A DNA stretch of 16,667 nt from Elusimicrobiales bacterium (GTDB lineage Bacteria > Elusimicrobiota > Elusimicrobia > Elusimicrobiales > Elusimicrobiaceae), in NCBI GenBank assembly GCA_030540535.1, contig JAUNWB010000002.1:1-16667 (forward strand), read 5' to 3'. The position numbers were made by a program, and so were the translations under genes. Below the pieces are notes generated by a model. That model searched no databases. It was not told the DNA's origin and saw only the letters and a list, made by a program, of their open reading frames with translations. This document shows, piece by piece, positions 7,811 through 15,836 of the stretch (position 1 is the first letter of the stretch; the number at the start of each line of letters is the position of its first letter).

Positions 7811-8238
7811 AAATCAAAATAAAAGCGTTGTGTCTGTTGGTATGCGCCGCGTGTATGCTGGTGCTGATACCGGTGTTTTTATCGAAGGACAATCCGATTG
7901 AAATCTCCATGCCCGTAATGACGGAACAGCAAGCCGCCGCACAGGAACAGGCCCATCAAAAAGCCGCGCAGGCTTCGGCCAAAAAAGCCAAAGTGCGCCG
8001 GATTTTGCGCTGCGAAACGGATGACGACTGTATTATTGTGGATAAAGATCCGTGCGGCTGTTTGGTCGGGCCGGAAGGCGTAACCGCCATTAACGCGTCG
8101 TATACGCTGGAATTTAACAAAATGCAGTCCGGCGTACTTGCCAAAGCGTGCCCGGACAGCGCACCCTCCCAGGAAAAGGAATGCAGTCCGTCGGCCGTGG
8201 CCGTCTGCCGCGAGAACATCTGCGAAATCGATTATTAA
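7807..8238 (+). CDS. Membrane-anchored cysteine-rich protein, function unknown
   Basis: 143 residues from the ATG at 7807, which overlaps the secA stop (ATGA); an in-frame TTG at 7789 lies deeper inside secA and is less likely. A basic N-terminus and one hydrophobic helix (about 7-25) form an uncleaved anchor or signal. A lipobox reading is weak because the helix continues past the cysteines. An Ala/Gln/Lys-rich linker (about 40-63) leads to a compact domain with eight cysteines: 69, 75, 83, 85, 115, 126, 134 and 139. These lie in the pattern CETDDDC, CGC, AC, EC, VC and IC. The even number and the exported location suggest four disulphides. Small bacterial exported domains with a C-x5-DDC-like start and CGC are known to me only as hypothetical proteins. 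Its place between secA and lnt suggests an envelope role; no function is claimed. Confidence 0.8.
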   Translation: MKIKIKALCLLVCAACMLVLIPVFLSKDNPIEISMPVMTEQQAAAQEQAHQKAAQASAKKAKVRRILRCETDDDCIIVDKDPCGCLVGPEGVTAINASYTLEFNKMQSGVLAKACPDSAPSQEKECSPSAVAVCRENICEIDY

Positions 8239-8241
8239 CGT

Positions 8242-9867
8242 ATGAGAGAGTTTCGGGAAAAAATTTCAGACCAGGACGCGCGCCAAAAAATTACTTTCGG
8301 CGCGCGTTTAAAACGTTTTTGCGCCGGTGTGGGGAACGGTTTGTTTTTGCTTCTCTGCGCACTTGCGACGGCCTGGCTGGTATATGAAAGTTTCCCGCGC
8401 AACAGCCGCCCGGAACTGGCCTGGTTTGCCTTAGCGCCGTTTATTTGGGGCGTTACGCGCACAAAAGGGTTTTGGTCTTCGTTTTTCTATGCTTGGTTTA
8501 CCGCTTTATTGTTCCATGCGGGTATTTTTTATTGGATTTATTATACGTGTTTGCACGGCGGCGGGCTTTCGCAGGGGCTGTCCCTGGCTGCGTGGCTGGG
8601 GCTGAGCGGATTGTTGTCCGTGCAGTTTGCTGTTTTCGGCGGAAGCTGTTATTTTTTAAAAAAGACGGGTTTCTTTTTCCCTCTGTTGGCCGCGTGCGGT
8701 TTTGTCGCGCTTGAATGGGTACACCAAACGCTGGCTTTTTACGGGCTTGGTTTCCCATGGCTGATGTTGGGGTATACGCAGTGGAACGCGCCGGAAGTGT
8801 TGCAAATCGTTTCGTTTACGGGCGTATACGGGCTCAGCTTTGCGCTGGCGTTTACGGGGGCGAGCGTCGGCTGGGCGTTTGCGTTGCCCGGTGTAAAACG
8901 CGGCGTGGGCCACATGTGCATGGCGGCGCTCGTGTTTTTGGGGCTATTTGCGTTTGGGCATTACCGGCTTCCTTCCCAGCCGCTTCGTCCGGGCAAGGCC
9001 TTGCTCAGCCTGCATGCGGCGTTAATGCAGCCGAATATCGACCAGTATAAAAAATGGGACGAAACATTCGAAGCCGAAATTACGGATACGCTGGAAGAGA
9101 TGGGTGCGTCTTTGACGGGTACGGACGTGATGCTGGCCGTTTGGCCGGAAAGTGCGGTGCCCGGCACGCTGCTTGAAGACCGCTATTTTAATTTATTTAA
9201 ACGCGTGGCGGCGGATTCCGGTGCGTACCAGCTGGTCGGCTCCAATGTGCCGGACGGGGCAGCACAGTATGTGGGTGCGTATTTAATGTCGCCGGACGGG
9301 GAAACTTTACAAAGCTACCGCAAAATCAAATTGGTGCCGTTTGGCGAGTATATCCCGCTTGAAAAATGGATTCGCGGCGCTTTCCCGGATGTGGAAGTGC
9401 TGGGTGAACTGGGGGCTTTTACGCCCGGCGCGTTGGGGCAGACCCCGCTTGATTTGGGCGGCGTTGCGCTGGGGCGCACGATTTGTTACGAATCGATTTT
9501 TCCGCAGTTGTGGGTGACGCAGGGGCGGCAGGGCGCCAAACTGTTTGTAAACATCACCAACGACGCGTGGTTTTTTAATACGGCCGCGCCTTACCAGCAT
9601 TTAGCCATTAACGCGGTGCGTGCGGCGGAAATGGGCCGCCCGGTGTTGCGCGCGGCGAATACGGGGTTTTCGGCCGTGATTGATCCGTTCGGCCGCGTGG
9701 AGCAGAAATCCGGCTTGTTTACGCGGGCCGTGCTGCGCGCGGAAGTGCCCCTGCCGGTAGGGGACAGAGTTACTTTTTACACGCAGTGGGGCGATTGGTT
9801 CGCCTGGCTGTGCGCGGCGGTTTATTTTACGCTGTTTATTTCAGTGGCGGTTTTTTCGTATGAATAA
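8242..9867 (+). CDS. lnt: Apolipoprotein N-acyltransferase
   Basis: 541 residues. It transfers an acyl chain from phospholipid to the N-terminal cysteine of apolipoproteins in the inner membrane, the last step of lipoprotein maturation. The N-terminal half has about six to seven membrane helices (roughly 32-48, 58-100, 112-138, 143-160, 190-215 and 224-240), with the family segment [11 protein letters not shown] at 170-180. The C-terminal half is a periplasmic nitrilase-like domain with the Glu-Lys-Cys triad. Glu303 is in WPESAVPG, Lys361 is eight residues before the conserved Glu369 of LVPFGEY, and Cys415 is in GRTICYE. A final helix at about 518-538 closes the protein. All catalytic residues are present. 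It starts 3 nt after the Cys-rich gene without an obvious ribosome-binding site and overlaps prfB by 8 nt. Its presence is the best sign of a diderm lipoprotein pathway. Confidence 0.97.
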   Translation: MREFREKISDQDARQKITFGARLKRFCAGVGNGLFLLLCALATAWLVYESFPRNSRPELAWFALAPFIWGVTRTKGFWSSFFYAWFTALLFHAGIFYWIYYTCLHGGGLSQGLSLAAWLGLSGLLSVQFAVFGGSCYFLKKTGFFFPLLAACGFVALEWVHQTLAFYGLGFPWLMLGYTQWNAPEVLQIVSFTGVYGLSFALAFTGASVGWAFALPGVKRGVGHMCMAALVFLGLFAFGHYRLPSQPLRPGKALLSLHAALMQPNIDQYKKWDETFEAEITDTLEEMGASLTGTDVMLAVWPESAVPGTLLEDRYFNLFKRVAADSGAYQLVGSNVPDGAAQYVGAYLMSPDGETLQSYRKIKLVPFGEYIPLEKWIRGAFPDVEVLGELGAFTPGALGQTPLDLGGVALGRTICYESIFPQLWVTQGRQGAKLFVNITNDAWFFNTAAPYQHLAINAVRAAEMGRPVLRAANTGFSAVIDPFGRVEQKSGLFTRAVLRAEVPLPVGDRVTFYTQWGDWFAWLCAAVYFTLFISVAVFSYE

Positions 9868-10978
9868 CATTGAATTTAAAGACGTTGAACAAAAATTAGA
9901 CGAGTTGGCGGCGCGCGTCGCCAAAATAAAAACGATTGACGATATCTCCGGCAAGCAAAAAGAATTGGCGGAGCTGGAAGCCGCGTCGGCCGACCCGTCT
10001 TTTTGGAACGACACCAAAAAAGCCAAAGAAGTCAGCCGCCAAATCGATTTATTAAAAAAATCCATCAGCACGTTTTTTGCTCTCCAAAAAAAGACGGAGG
10101 ACGACCGCGCCCTGTTCGATTTGTGCAAAGAAATGCAGGACGAAGCGGAACTGGCCGCGCTGGATGCGTCTTTAAAAGAAACCGAAAAACAGGTGGCGCA
10201 GAAGGAAGGGGAAATCCGCCTGTCGGACCCGAACGATAAATTAAACGCCATTTTAACCATTCACGCCGGGGCCGGCGGTACGGAATCGTGCGACTGGGCG
10301 CAAATGCTGGTGCGTATGTACACGCGCTGGGCCGAACAGCACGGCTTTAAATTTTCCGTTTTGGACGCGCAACCCGGCGACGAAGCCGGCATCAAAACGC
10401 TTTCCGCCATGGTGGAAGGCCCGTTTGCATACGGTTATTTGAAAGGGGAAAACGGCGTGCATCGCCTGGTGCGCGTATCTCCGTTTGATGCAAATGCCCG
10501 CCGCCATACGTCTTTCGCGTCGTGCGACGTGCTGCCGGACATCGACGAAGATATTAATATCGAAATCCCGGAAAAAGACATCCAGCTTGAAACCTCCCGC
10601 GCCGGCGGCCACGGCGGCCAGAACGTCAACAAAGTGGAATCGGCCGTGCGGCTTTTGCACATTCCCACGGGTATAGTGGTTTCCTGCCGCATTGAGCGCA
10701 GTCAGCTGCAAAACCGCCAGACGGCGATGAAAATGCTCAAAGCCAAACTGTACGAAATGGAAATGGATAAAAAACGCGGCGAAGCCGAAAAACGCTACGG
10801 CCAGAAAGGCGAAATCGCCTGGGGGCACCAAATCCGTTCGTACGTGTTTATGCCATACCAGTTGGTAAAAGATTTACGGAGCGGGCATGAAACGTCCCAA
10901 ATCACCGCCGTTATGGACGGCGATTTGGATCCGTTCATTTTCGCGTTTTTGAACCACGAAGCCGAAAATAAAAAATAA
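9860..10978 (+). CDS. prfB: Peptide chain release factor 2
   Basis: 372 residues, similar to the 365 of E. coli RF2. It recognises UGA and UAA stop codons and triggers peptide release. The stop-codon-reading tripeptide is SPF (207-209, in [14 protein letters not shown]), which marks RF2 rather than RF1. The catalytic GGQ is at 252-254 inside [15 protein letters not shown]. The N-terminal helical domain runs to about residue 110, and the C-terminal [13 protein letters not shown] segment is typical. The frame is continuous from the ATG: there is no in-frame UGA near codon 26 and no +1 shift site, so the autoregulatory frameshift of many bacterial prfB genes is absent. The start lies 8 nt inside the end of lnt, and the stop shares one base with the hemW start (TAATG). 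Confidence 0.98.
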   Translation: MNNIEFKDVEQKLDELAARVAKIKTIDDISGKQKELAELEAASADPSFWNDTKKAKEVSRQIDLLKKSISTFFALQKKTEDDRALFDLCKEMQDEAELAALDASLKETEKQVAQKEGEIRLSDPNDKLNAILTIHAGAGGTESCDWAQMLVRMYTRWAEQHGFKFSVLDAQPGDEAGIKTLSAMVEGPFAYGYLKGENGVHRLVRVSPFDANARRHTSFASCDVLPDIDEDINIEIPEKDIQLETSRAGGHGGQNVNKVESAVRLLHIPTGIVVSCRIERSQLQNRQTAMKMLKAKLYEMEMDKKRGEAEKRYGQKGEIAWGHQIRSYVFMPYQLVKDLRSGHETSQITAVMDGDLDPFIFAFLNHEAENKK

Positions 10979-12081
10979 TGAAAACCGGTTTGTATATTCA
11001 CCTCCCGTTCTGCAAACAGAAGTGCAATTATTGCGATTTCGCTTCTTTTGCGGGCCGGGAGTTTTTAATTGACGAGTATTTGGACGCGATGAGCAAAGAA
11101 GCCGCCCACTCGCCCGTGCGCGCGTTTGAAACGCTGTATGTAGGCGGCGGAACGCCCAGCGTACTTTCGTCCGCACAGCTTGAAAAACTGGCGCAGATTA
11201 TTGAAAAGAATTTCGGCCCCGTATCCCGTTTTGAAGAAAGTACGTGCGAGGCCAACCCGGAGAGTTTGACGCCCGACAAACTGTCCGTACTTAAAGAAGC
11301 CGGGTTCAACCGTTTGAGTATCGGCCTGCAAAGTTTTAACGACGACGAACTGAAAACGCTGGGCCGCGTACACGATGCGGCGATGTTTCTTAGCGCGTAT
11401 GAAGCCGCGCGCGCGGGCGGTTTTAACAACATCAATGTGGATTTAATCGCCGGGCTGCCGGGCCAAACGCTGGAAAGTTTTTTGCGCAGTTTGCGGCGGC
11501 TGTTATCACTTCGGCCGGAACATCTGTCGGTTTACGGTTTACAGATTGAAGAGGGCACTCCGTTTTTTGAGCGCGGCGTAATTTGCGACCAGCTTTTAAT
11601 GCGTCGCATGTTGGAGGAAACGCACGCGGCTTTGGCCGCCGCTGGATATCACCATTACGAAATTTCCAACTTTGCGCTGCCCGGGTTGGAAGCCAAACAC
11701 AATACGCATTATTGGAACGACGGCGACTATATTGGGCTGGGCAGCGCGGCCGCGTCTTTTACGGGCGGCGTGCGGCGGCAGAACACGCCGGACGTACGCG
11801 AATATCTCCGCCGCATAAACGCGGATGAATCCCCCGTGGAATTTTCCGAGCAACTGGAAGGAAAAGAACGGGCCGGGGAGCGGCTGATGCTGGCTTTGCG
11901 GAAGCTGGACGGAGTGGAACTGTCTGCCCGGGACGAAGAAATGTTCGGGCGGGAAATTGAAAAACACGTAAAAAGCGGACTTCTCTTACGTGAGGGAAAA
12001 AAAGTAAAATTAAGTTTTAAGGGGCTTTTTCTGGCTAACGAAGTTTTCTGCAGTTTTGTGGCCCCGTTCGAGGAAGAATGA
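10978..12081 (+). CDS. hemW: Radical SAM haem chaperone HemW-like protein
   Basis: 367 residues. The radical-SAM cluster motif CKQKCNYC (C12, C16, C19, CX3CX2C) is followed by DF at the position usual in the HemW group. GGGTPS (56-61) is the SAM-binding glycine motif. HNTHYWNDGDYIGLGSAAAS (241-260) is the group's C-terminal signature; coproporphyrinogen dehydrogenase HemN differs here and has a longer N-terminus. HemW proteins bind haem and deliver it to respiratory enzymes; many were once annotated as oxygen-independent coproporphyrinogen oxidase. The start overlaps the prfB stop by one base and the stop overlaps the next start (ATGA), so expression is presumably coupled. No haem-biosynthesis gene lies in the window. 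Confidence 0.9.
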   Translation: MKTGLYIHLPFCKQKCNYCDFASFAGREFLIDEYLDAMSKEAAHSPVRAFETLYVGGGTPSVLSSAQLEKLAQIIEKNFGPVSRFEESTCEANPESLTPDKLSVLKEAGFNRLSIGLQSFNDDELKTLGRVHDAAMFLSAYEAARAGGFNNINVDLIAGLPGQTLESFLRSLRRLLSLRPEHLSVYGLQIEEGTPFFERGVICDQLLMRRMLEETHAALAAAGYHHYEISNFALPGLEAKHNTHYWNDGDYIGLGSAAASFTGGVRRQNTPDVREYLRRINADESPVEFSEQLEGKERAGERLMLALRKLDGVELSARDEEMFGREIEKHVKSGLLLREGKKVKLSFKGLFLANEVFCSFVAPFEEE

Positions 12082-12803
12082 AATTAACCGCCGTCAAAAC
12101 CGCCGTTTTTAAAGAGCGGGAAGATTTGCCCGCATTTATTCTGCGCCATATTCCGCAGGCGTCGGAAAGGAGCATTTTGGCGGTGGCGTCCAAGCTGTTT
12201 GCGCTGTGGAAAGGGGAAATTTTACCGTACGAAAGCGTGTCGCAAAAAGAAACGCTCATCCGGCGGGAAAGTTCCTCCGCTTTAAAAACGCCGCTTGCGT
12301 GGCTGACCATTAAAGACGGCATGATTATGACCAATGCCGGCATAGACGAATCCAACGCGGACGGCAAGCTCCTGCTGTTGCCGCGGAATTGTTATGCGGC
12401 GGCGGAAGAATTGCGGCAGGAGTTATGTGCGCGCTGGGGCGTAAAAGACCTGGGCGTTTTGGTAACGGACAGCATGATTCTGCCGCTTCGCGCGGGCGTA
12501 ACGGCCGCGGCGGTGGCGTATGCCGGGTTCAAAGGCGTAAAAGATTTACGCGGTACGCCGGATATTTTTGGTAAAAAACTGGAAGTTACACTGGTAAACG
12601 CGGCCGATTCGCTGGCTTCGGCGGCCGCTTTGTGCATGGGGGAAGGGAAGGAACAATCCCCGCTGTGCGTGATTGAAAACGCGCCCGTGGAGTTCCGCCC
12701 CGGCGCGGACCCGAAAGAAATTAAATATCCCGTGGAAAACGATTTGTATACCCCGCTTTTTCAAGCGGCGGGACTTATTAAAAAAGGAGACTGCAATGAT
12801 TAA
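12078..12803 (+). CDS. CofE-like (F420-0:gamma-glutamyl ligase family) protein
   Basis: 241 residues, close to the size of archaeal CofE (about 250). Family landmarks are present: TNAGIDESN (85-93), which carries metal- and GTP-binding residues in Cof[13 protein letters not shown] (129-140), equivalent to the usual SDT..RPWR.G; and [10 protein letters not shown] (156-165). CofE adds glutamate residues to coenzyme F420-0. Nothing else of the F420 pathway is visible, and the middle motif is altered (LPLR instead of RPWR). The true substrate in this organism is therefore uncertain; it may be an amide or peptide ligase acting on another acid. It overlaps hemW by 4 nt and mscL by 8 nt. Confidence 0.8.
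   Translation: MKLTAVKTAVFKEREDLPAFILRHIPQASERSILAVASKLFALWKGEILPYESVSQKETLIRRESSSALKTPLAWLTIKDGMIMTNAGIDESNADGKLLLLPRNCYAAAEELRQELCARWGVKDLGVLVTDSMILPLRAGVTAAAVAYAGFKGVKDLRGTPDIFGKKLEVTLVNAADSLASAAALCMGEGKEQSPLCVIENAPVEFRPGADPKEIKYPVENDLYTPLFQAAGLIKKGDCND
12784..12789 (+). promoter_or_regulatory. Ribosome-binding site deciding the mscL start
   Basis: AAGGAG is 6 nt before the ATG at 12796 and lies within the last codons of the CofE-like gene. It supports the 154-residue mscL and excludes the upstream in-frame ATG at 12673, which would add 41 residues not resembling the MscL N-terminus. Confidence 0.8.
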
Positions 12804-13260
12804 AAATGTAATCAACGAATTTAAAACGTTCGTTATGCGCGGCAACGTGATTGATATGGCCGTCGGTATCATTATCGGCGGTGCGTTTACGAAAATCGTA
12901 AACTCGATGGTGGCCGATATCATGATGCCGCCTTTGGGCCTTTTAATGGGCAAAGTGGATTTTTCCAACTGGTTTGTCGTGCTGAAACAAGGCGCGCAGG
13001 AAGGCCCGTACGCTTCTTTGGCCGCGGCGCAGGCCGCCGGTGCGACCACGCTGAACATCGGTACGTTCTTAAACGCCGTTATCAGCTTTATTATCGTGGC
13101 GTTTTGTATTTTCTTGCTGATTAAAGTAATCAACAAAGTAAACGCGCCCAAAAAAGAAGAAACTCCCGCCGCCCCGACGACGAAAAAATGCCCGTTCTGC
13201 TGCAGCGAAATCGCGCTGGAAGCCACGCGCTGCCCGCACTGCACGTCCGAACTTAAATAG
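12796..13260 (+). CDS. mscL: Large-conductance mechanosensitive channel MscL with C-terminal zinc ribbon
   Basis: 154 residues (E. coli MscL has 136). The N-terminal helix and first transmembrane segment are typical: [24 protein letters not shown] at about 8-31 followed by [15 protein letters not shown]. The channel is a homopentamer that opens under membrane tension and vents solutes during hypo-osmotic shock. An external loop (about 55-88) contains an Ala-rich stretch, and the second membrane helix is at about 90-112. After a Lys/Pro/Ala linker comes a small zinc-ribbon-like module with CPFC (132-135) and CPHC (146-149), in the cytoplasm. Such tails occur in some MscL proteins, though not in the E. 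coli one; their role is unknown. The gene overlaps its predecessor by 8 nt and is the last of the secA run, followed by a strong terminator hairpin. Confidence 0.95.
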   Translation: MIKNVINEFKTFVMRGNVIDMAVGIIIGGAFTKIVNSMVADIMMPPLGLLMGKVDFSNWFVVLKQGAQEGPYASLAAAQAAGATTLNIGTFLNAVISFIIVAFCIFLLIKVINKVNAPKKEETPAAPTTKKCPFCCSEIALEATRCPHCTSELK

Positions 13261-13276
13261 TTTGTTTGATTGTTCG

Positions 13277-13313
13277 AAAAGGCCGCAAAGATTTATTGCT
13301 TTGCGGCCTTTTT
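13277..13313 (+). terminator. Strong intrinsic terminator after mscL, probably bidirectional
   Basis: AAAAGGCCGCAAAG (13277-13290) and its perfect complement (13299-13312) form a 14-bp stem around the 8-nt loop ATTTATTG, and the right arm ends in five T. It sits between convergent genes. On the minus strand the hairpin is followed only by the TTTT within the stem, so termination of the glycerate kinase transcript there is less certain. Confidence 0.92.
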
Positions 13314-13334
13314 GTGCGATAAACGGCAATAGAA

Positions 13335-14438
13335 TCAGATATTTTTGCAAATGCGCCGCAGATATTTTGCGGCGTTTTTTTGCGCGTCTTGCGCGTTAGA
13401 TGCAAAATCCGTCAGTACGGCGATTTTGTCCGGCGCGTATTTTTGCGCGCGCAACGCTTTTTCTTCAATTTGCCCGCAAATAAACAGCACGGGTTTTTTA
13501 TGTTTTTTAGCCAATTTTAAAACGGCCAGCGGCGCTTTGCCGTAGAAGGTTTGGTGGTCCAGTTTCCCCTCGGCGGTAATCACTAAATCGGCCCATTTAA
13601 AATGTTCATTCAGCCCCGCTTTTTGAAATAAAAATTCGGACCCTAACAACAGTTTTGCCCCAAAACAGCCCGCGAGTCCCGCCGCAATCGCGCCCGCCGC
13701 GGCGGTGGACGGCGCATGGGCGATATTTCTTGCCGTGGCTTGTTTGATTGTTCCGGCCCACGCGGCCATGGCTTTATCCAACATTTTTACCTGTGCAGGC
13801 GTGGCGCCTTTTTGGGGGCCGAACACTTTGGCCGAACTCTTCGGGCCCAAAAGCGGGTTGGTTACATCGGCCACGCCAAAAATTTGAATCCCCTGAAACG
13901 TTTTTTTAAGTGCGGAAAAATCCGCCGCACGTGCGTTTAACAACGGGGCGGCTCCCGGCGGAAGGAGCGTGCCTTTTTTGTCAAAAATTTTTGCGCCGCA
14001 GGCCGCCGCCATGCCCGCACCGCCGTCGTTGCAGGCTACTCCGCCTAAGCCCACGTAAATCGTTTTCGCTCCGGCTTTTACGGCAGCTGATAATACCTGC
14101 CCCACGCCGTAGGAAGAGGCTCCCAGCGGGTCCAGCTCTTCTTTTTTGGCGTTTCCCAGCCCGCACACGCGCGCCGTTTCAATAACGGCGGTTTTCCCGT
14201 CGGATAATAATAAAAAGTCCGTCCGGCGGTTTTTTAAAAACGCGTTTTTGGCGCGCAGGGAAATCAGCCGTGCGTCGGGGTCTAAGGTACGGAAAAAATC
14301 GATAAATCCGTCGCCGCCGTCCGAAACCGGCAAGGCGCGCACGTTGTGGTTTTTTTCCAATTCGCGCGTGAAAAGAAGCGCGGCTTTCGCCGCGCTTAAA
14401 GAACCTTTAAAAGCGTTGGGTAAAACAAGTATGTTCAT
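13335..14438 (-). CDS. Glycerate kinase (type 1 family)
   Basis: 367 residues, the usual length. The enzyme phosphorylates D-glycerate with ATP, normally giving 2-phosphoglycerate, and feeds glycerate into lower glycolysis. Family motifs in order: LPNAFKGSLSA (6-16), PVSDGGDGF (37-45), GLGGVACNDGGAGMAAA (130-146), DVTNPLLG..SSAKVFGPQKGA (191-212), STAAAGAIAAGL (244-255), and ITAEGKLDHQTFYGKAP (287-303) with the catalytic region. This is the glycerate kinase family of E. coli GarK/GlxK, and I cannot say which symbol applies. The start shares one base with the stop of the upstream secreted-protein gene, so the two are co-transcribed, although no functional link is obvious. The stop is 22 nt from the shared terminator. 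Confidence 0.95.
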   Translation of the reverse strand: MNILVLPNAFKGSLSAAKAALLFTRELEKNHNVRALPVSDGGDGFIDFFRTLDPDARLISLRAKNAFLKNRRTDFLLLSDGKTAVIETARVCGLGNAKKEELDPLGASSYGVGQVLSAAVKAGAKTIYVGLGGVACNDGGAGMAAACGAKIFDKKGTLLPPGAAPLLNARAADFSALKKTFQGIQIFGVADVTNPLLGPKSSAKVFGPQKGATPAQVKMLDKAMAAWAGTIKQATARNIAHAPSTAAAGAIAAGLAGCFGAKLLLGSEFLFQKAGLNEHFKWADLVITAEGKLDHQTFYGKAPLAVLKLAKKHKKPVLFICGQIEEKALRAQKYAPDKIAVLTDFASNAQDAQKNAAKYLRRICKNI

Positions 14439-15772
14439 TAAAACTTCCAGCTCAGCTGGGCTTGAATGACGGTGTTGGAAGCGGAAGAATCTTTTAAATC
14501 GTCCGAGCGTTTGGCAAACACCTGCCGCACTTCGAGGCCGACCATCACGTCATCCACCCAGGTTTCCACACCGAGCCCGGCCGACCCGGCAAAACCGTTG
14601 GAATTAATTTCTTTGCTGTTTATTTCGCCGCGGTAGTTGAGTTTTAACATTTCGTAAGCGGCGGAGGCGGCCAAATAGAAAGCAAAGCGGCTTTCGGGGT
14701 TTACGTAATAATGCGCGACCGCGCCGAACGTTAAAATCTGCCCGCTGGTTTTTACCGTCGGGTCCGGGTAGGACGGGTCTTTCCCTTCGGCGATGTTTTT
14801 GTCGTTGGCGTCCAAAACGGCCTGGTCCCGGTCTTCAAACGAATTGTTGGGCACGTTGCCAACGCCCAGTACGGGGCCCAGCCACAGGTTGCTTTCTTTT
14901 ACGCGCCATAAAAATTTGCTGGAAACCGCCACACTGGTGCCGCCTACGTCCGCAGAGCCTTCTTCCGTTTCAAATCCCGGGCGCGCGCTGTTGGATAATT
15001 TTAAATCAAGCGGCATCGCGCCGGCCTGTACGGAAAAATATTTCGAAAAATTCTTTTCTTTTTGTTTCACCGCCGGTTTGGCTTCTTGTTTGGCGGGTTT
15101 TTTTGCGGAAAGTTCCTCTTTGGCCGCGGAGGCGTATTCCTGTTGCGTAACCTGGCCGGATTTTACGTTGCGCAGGAAGGCTTCTTCGTCGGTAAGCGGA
15201 CGCGGCGCGGCCTGCTGTACGGCGGCCGACGGCGTTACTACCGCTCCGTTCACCACGGTGGCTTTTTTAGCGTCAAAAACTTGGTCGATATCGGAGTCAA
15301 AAGACAGCCCGCCCGCGGCTTCCACCTGTTTGGTTTCGGTGCGTACGGCGGCCTGGGCCTGTGCGGCGGCCTGTTGCTGTTGGCGTTCGATTTGCTGTTC
15401 CACAATTTGCTGTTGGGCTTTTTCGCCGCGGTCGTAATCGTACGTTTCAATGCTGACGATTTGCGGCATGTCCACGTTTACGGTGGAGCCGTCGTCGGTT
15501 TGGAGTTTTAAATTAAATTCGTCCATGTCCAAAATCACGCCGACCAGCTGCGTGCCGCCTTTTAAAATAAGGCGGTGTTTGTCGGGCAAAATTTCTTCAA
15601 TTTCGCGCTGGTTGAGCGTAATGTTCCCGTAGGAAGTGGCCAGGTTTAAGGTGTATTCGGTTTGGGATAAAATGGAGCCGGTAATTAGGTCGCCGTTTTT
15701 CATTTTTAACGTTTCGGCGTGCGGCGCGGCGGTGCAGCATAAAGCGAAAAGGAAAGCGAAAATTTTTTTCAT
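14438..15772 (-). CDS. Secreted protein with duplicated Sm-like N-terminus and putative outer-membrane beta-barrel
   Basis: 444 residues, family not recognised. A signal peptide (MKKIFAFLFALCC) has a likely cleavage after PHA (19). Residues 20-62 (LKMKNGDLITGSI...EIEEI) and 66-109 (LILKGGTQLVGVI...IVSIE) look like two copies of a small beta-barrel of the kind found in DUF481-like and Sm-fold proteins. A Gln/Ala-rich coiled region (115-143) and a Pro/Lys/Ala linker (to about 240) follow. The last 200 residues alternate polar and hydrophobic strands with Gly and aromatics and end QLSWKF. The C-terminal Phe is the classical outer-membrane insertion signal. A weak ribosome-binding site (GGAG, 15784-15787) is 11 nt upstream. 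Its promoter must lie in or upstream of the 15803-15831 terminator; none is obvious. Localisation is inference. Confidence 0.8.
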   Translation of the reverse strand: MKKIFAFLFALCCTAAPHAETLKMKNGDLITGSILSQTEYTLNLATSYGNITLNQREIEEILPDKHRLILKGGTQLVGVILDMDEFNLKLQTDDGSTVNVDMPQIVSIETYDYDRGEKAQQQIVEQQIERQQQQAAAQAQAAVRTETKQVEAAGGLSFDSDIDQVFDAKKATVVNGAVVTPSAAVQQAAPRPLTDEEAFLRNVKSGQVTQQEYASAAKEELSAKKPAKQEAKPAVKQKEKNFSKYFSVQAGAMPLDLKLSNSARPGFETEEGSADVGGTSVAVSSKFLWRVKESNLWLGPVLGVGNVPNNSFEDRDQAVLDANDKNIAEGKDPSYPDPTVKTSGQILTFGAVAHYYVNPESRFAFYLAASAAYEMLKLNYRGEINSKEINSNGFAGSAGLGVETWVDDVMVGLEVRQVFAKRSDDLKDSSASNTVIQAQLSWKF

Positions 15773-15802
15773 TCGGCGGGGTACTCCGGGTATTTGTTGG
15801 GC

Positions 15803-15831
15803 AAAAAGCGGCGCGCACGGGGCGCGCCGCT
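15803..15831 (-). terminator. Intrinsic terminator after the 113-residue membrane protein gene
   Basis: AGCGGCGCGC (15807-15816) and GCGCGCCGCT (15822-15831) form a perfect 10-bp GC-rich stem with a 5-nt loop. In the minus-strand direction the stem is followed by five T in all (15807-15803). It starts 6 nt after the stop at 15837. Confidence 0.85.
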
Positions 15832-15836
15832 ACTTG

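Noticed and set aside
7807..7860. Lipoprotein signal (lipobox) in the Cys-rich protein
   Set aside because: Cysteines at 13 and 16 lie in the middle of the hydrophobic helix, which continues for about ten residues beyond them, so an uncleaved anchor fits better.
10253..10831. 192-codon frame on the minus strand opposite prfB
   Set aside because: Antisense to the most conserved part of RF2; rich in His, Phe and Arg as expected from reading conserved codons backwards.
12673..12795. 41-residue N-terminal extension of MscL
   Set aside because: The extension is another frame of the CofE-like gene, whereas the ATG at 12796 has a good ribosome-binding site and gives the classical MscL N-terminus.
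12546..13244. 232-codon frame on the minus strand opposite the CofE-like gene and mscL
   Set aside because: Antisense shadow of two well-supported genes; its composition simply mirrors MscL membrane codons.
14793..15437. 214-codon frame on the plus strand opposite the secreted barrel protein gene
   Set aside because: Antisense to a gene with signal peptide and coherent domain order; its Ser/Ala/Cys-rich text is typical of a shadow frame, and no ribosome-binding site is seen.
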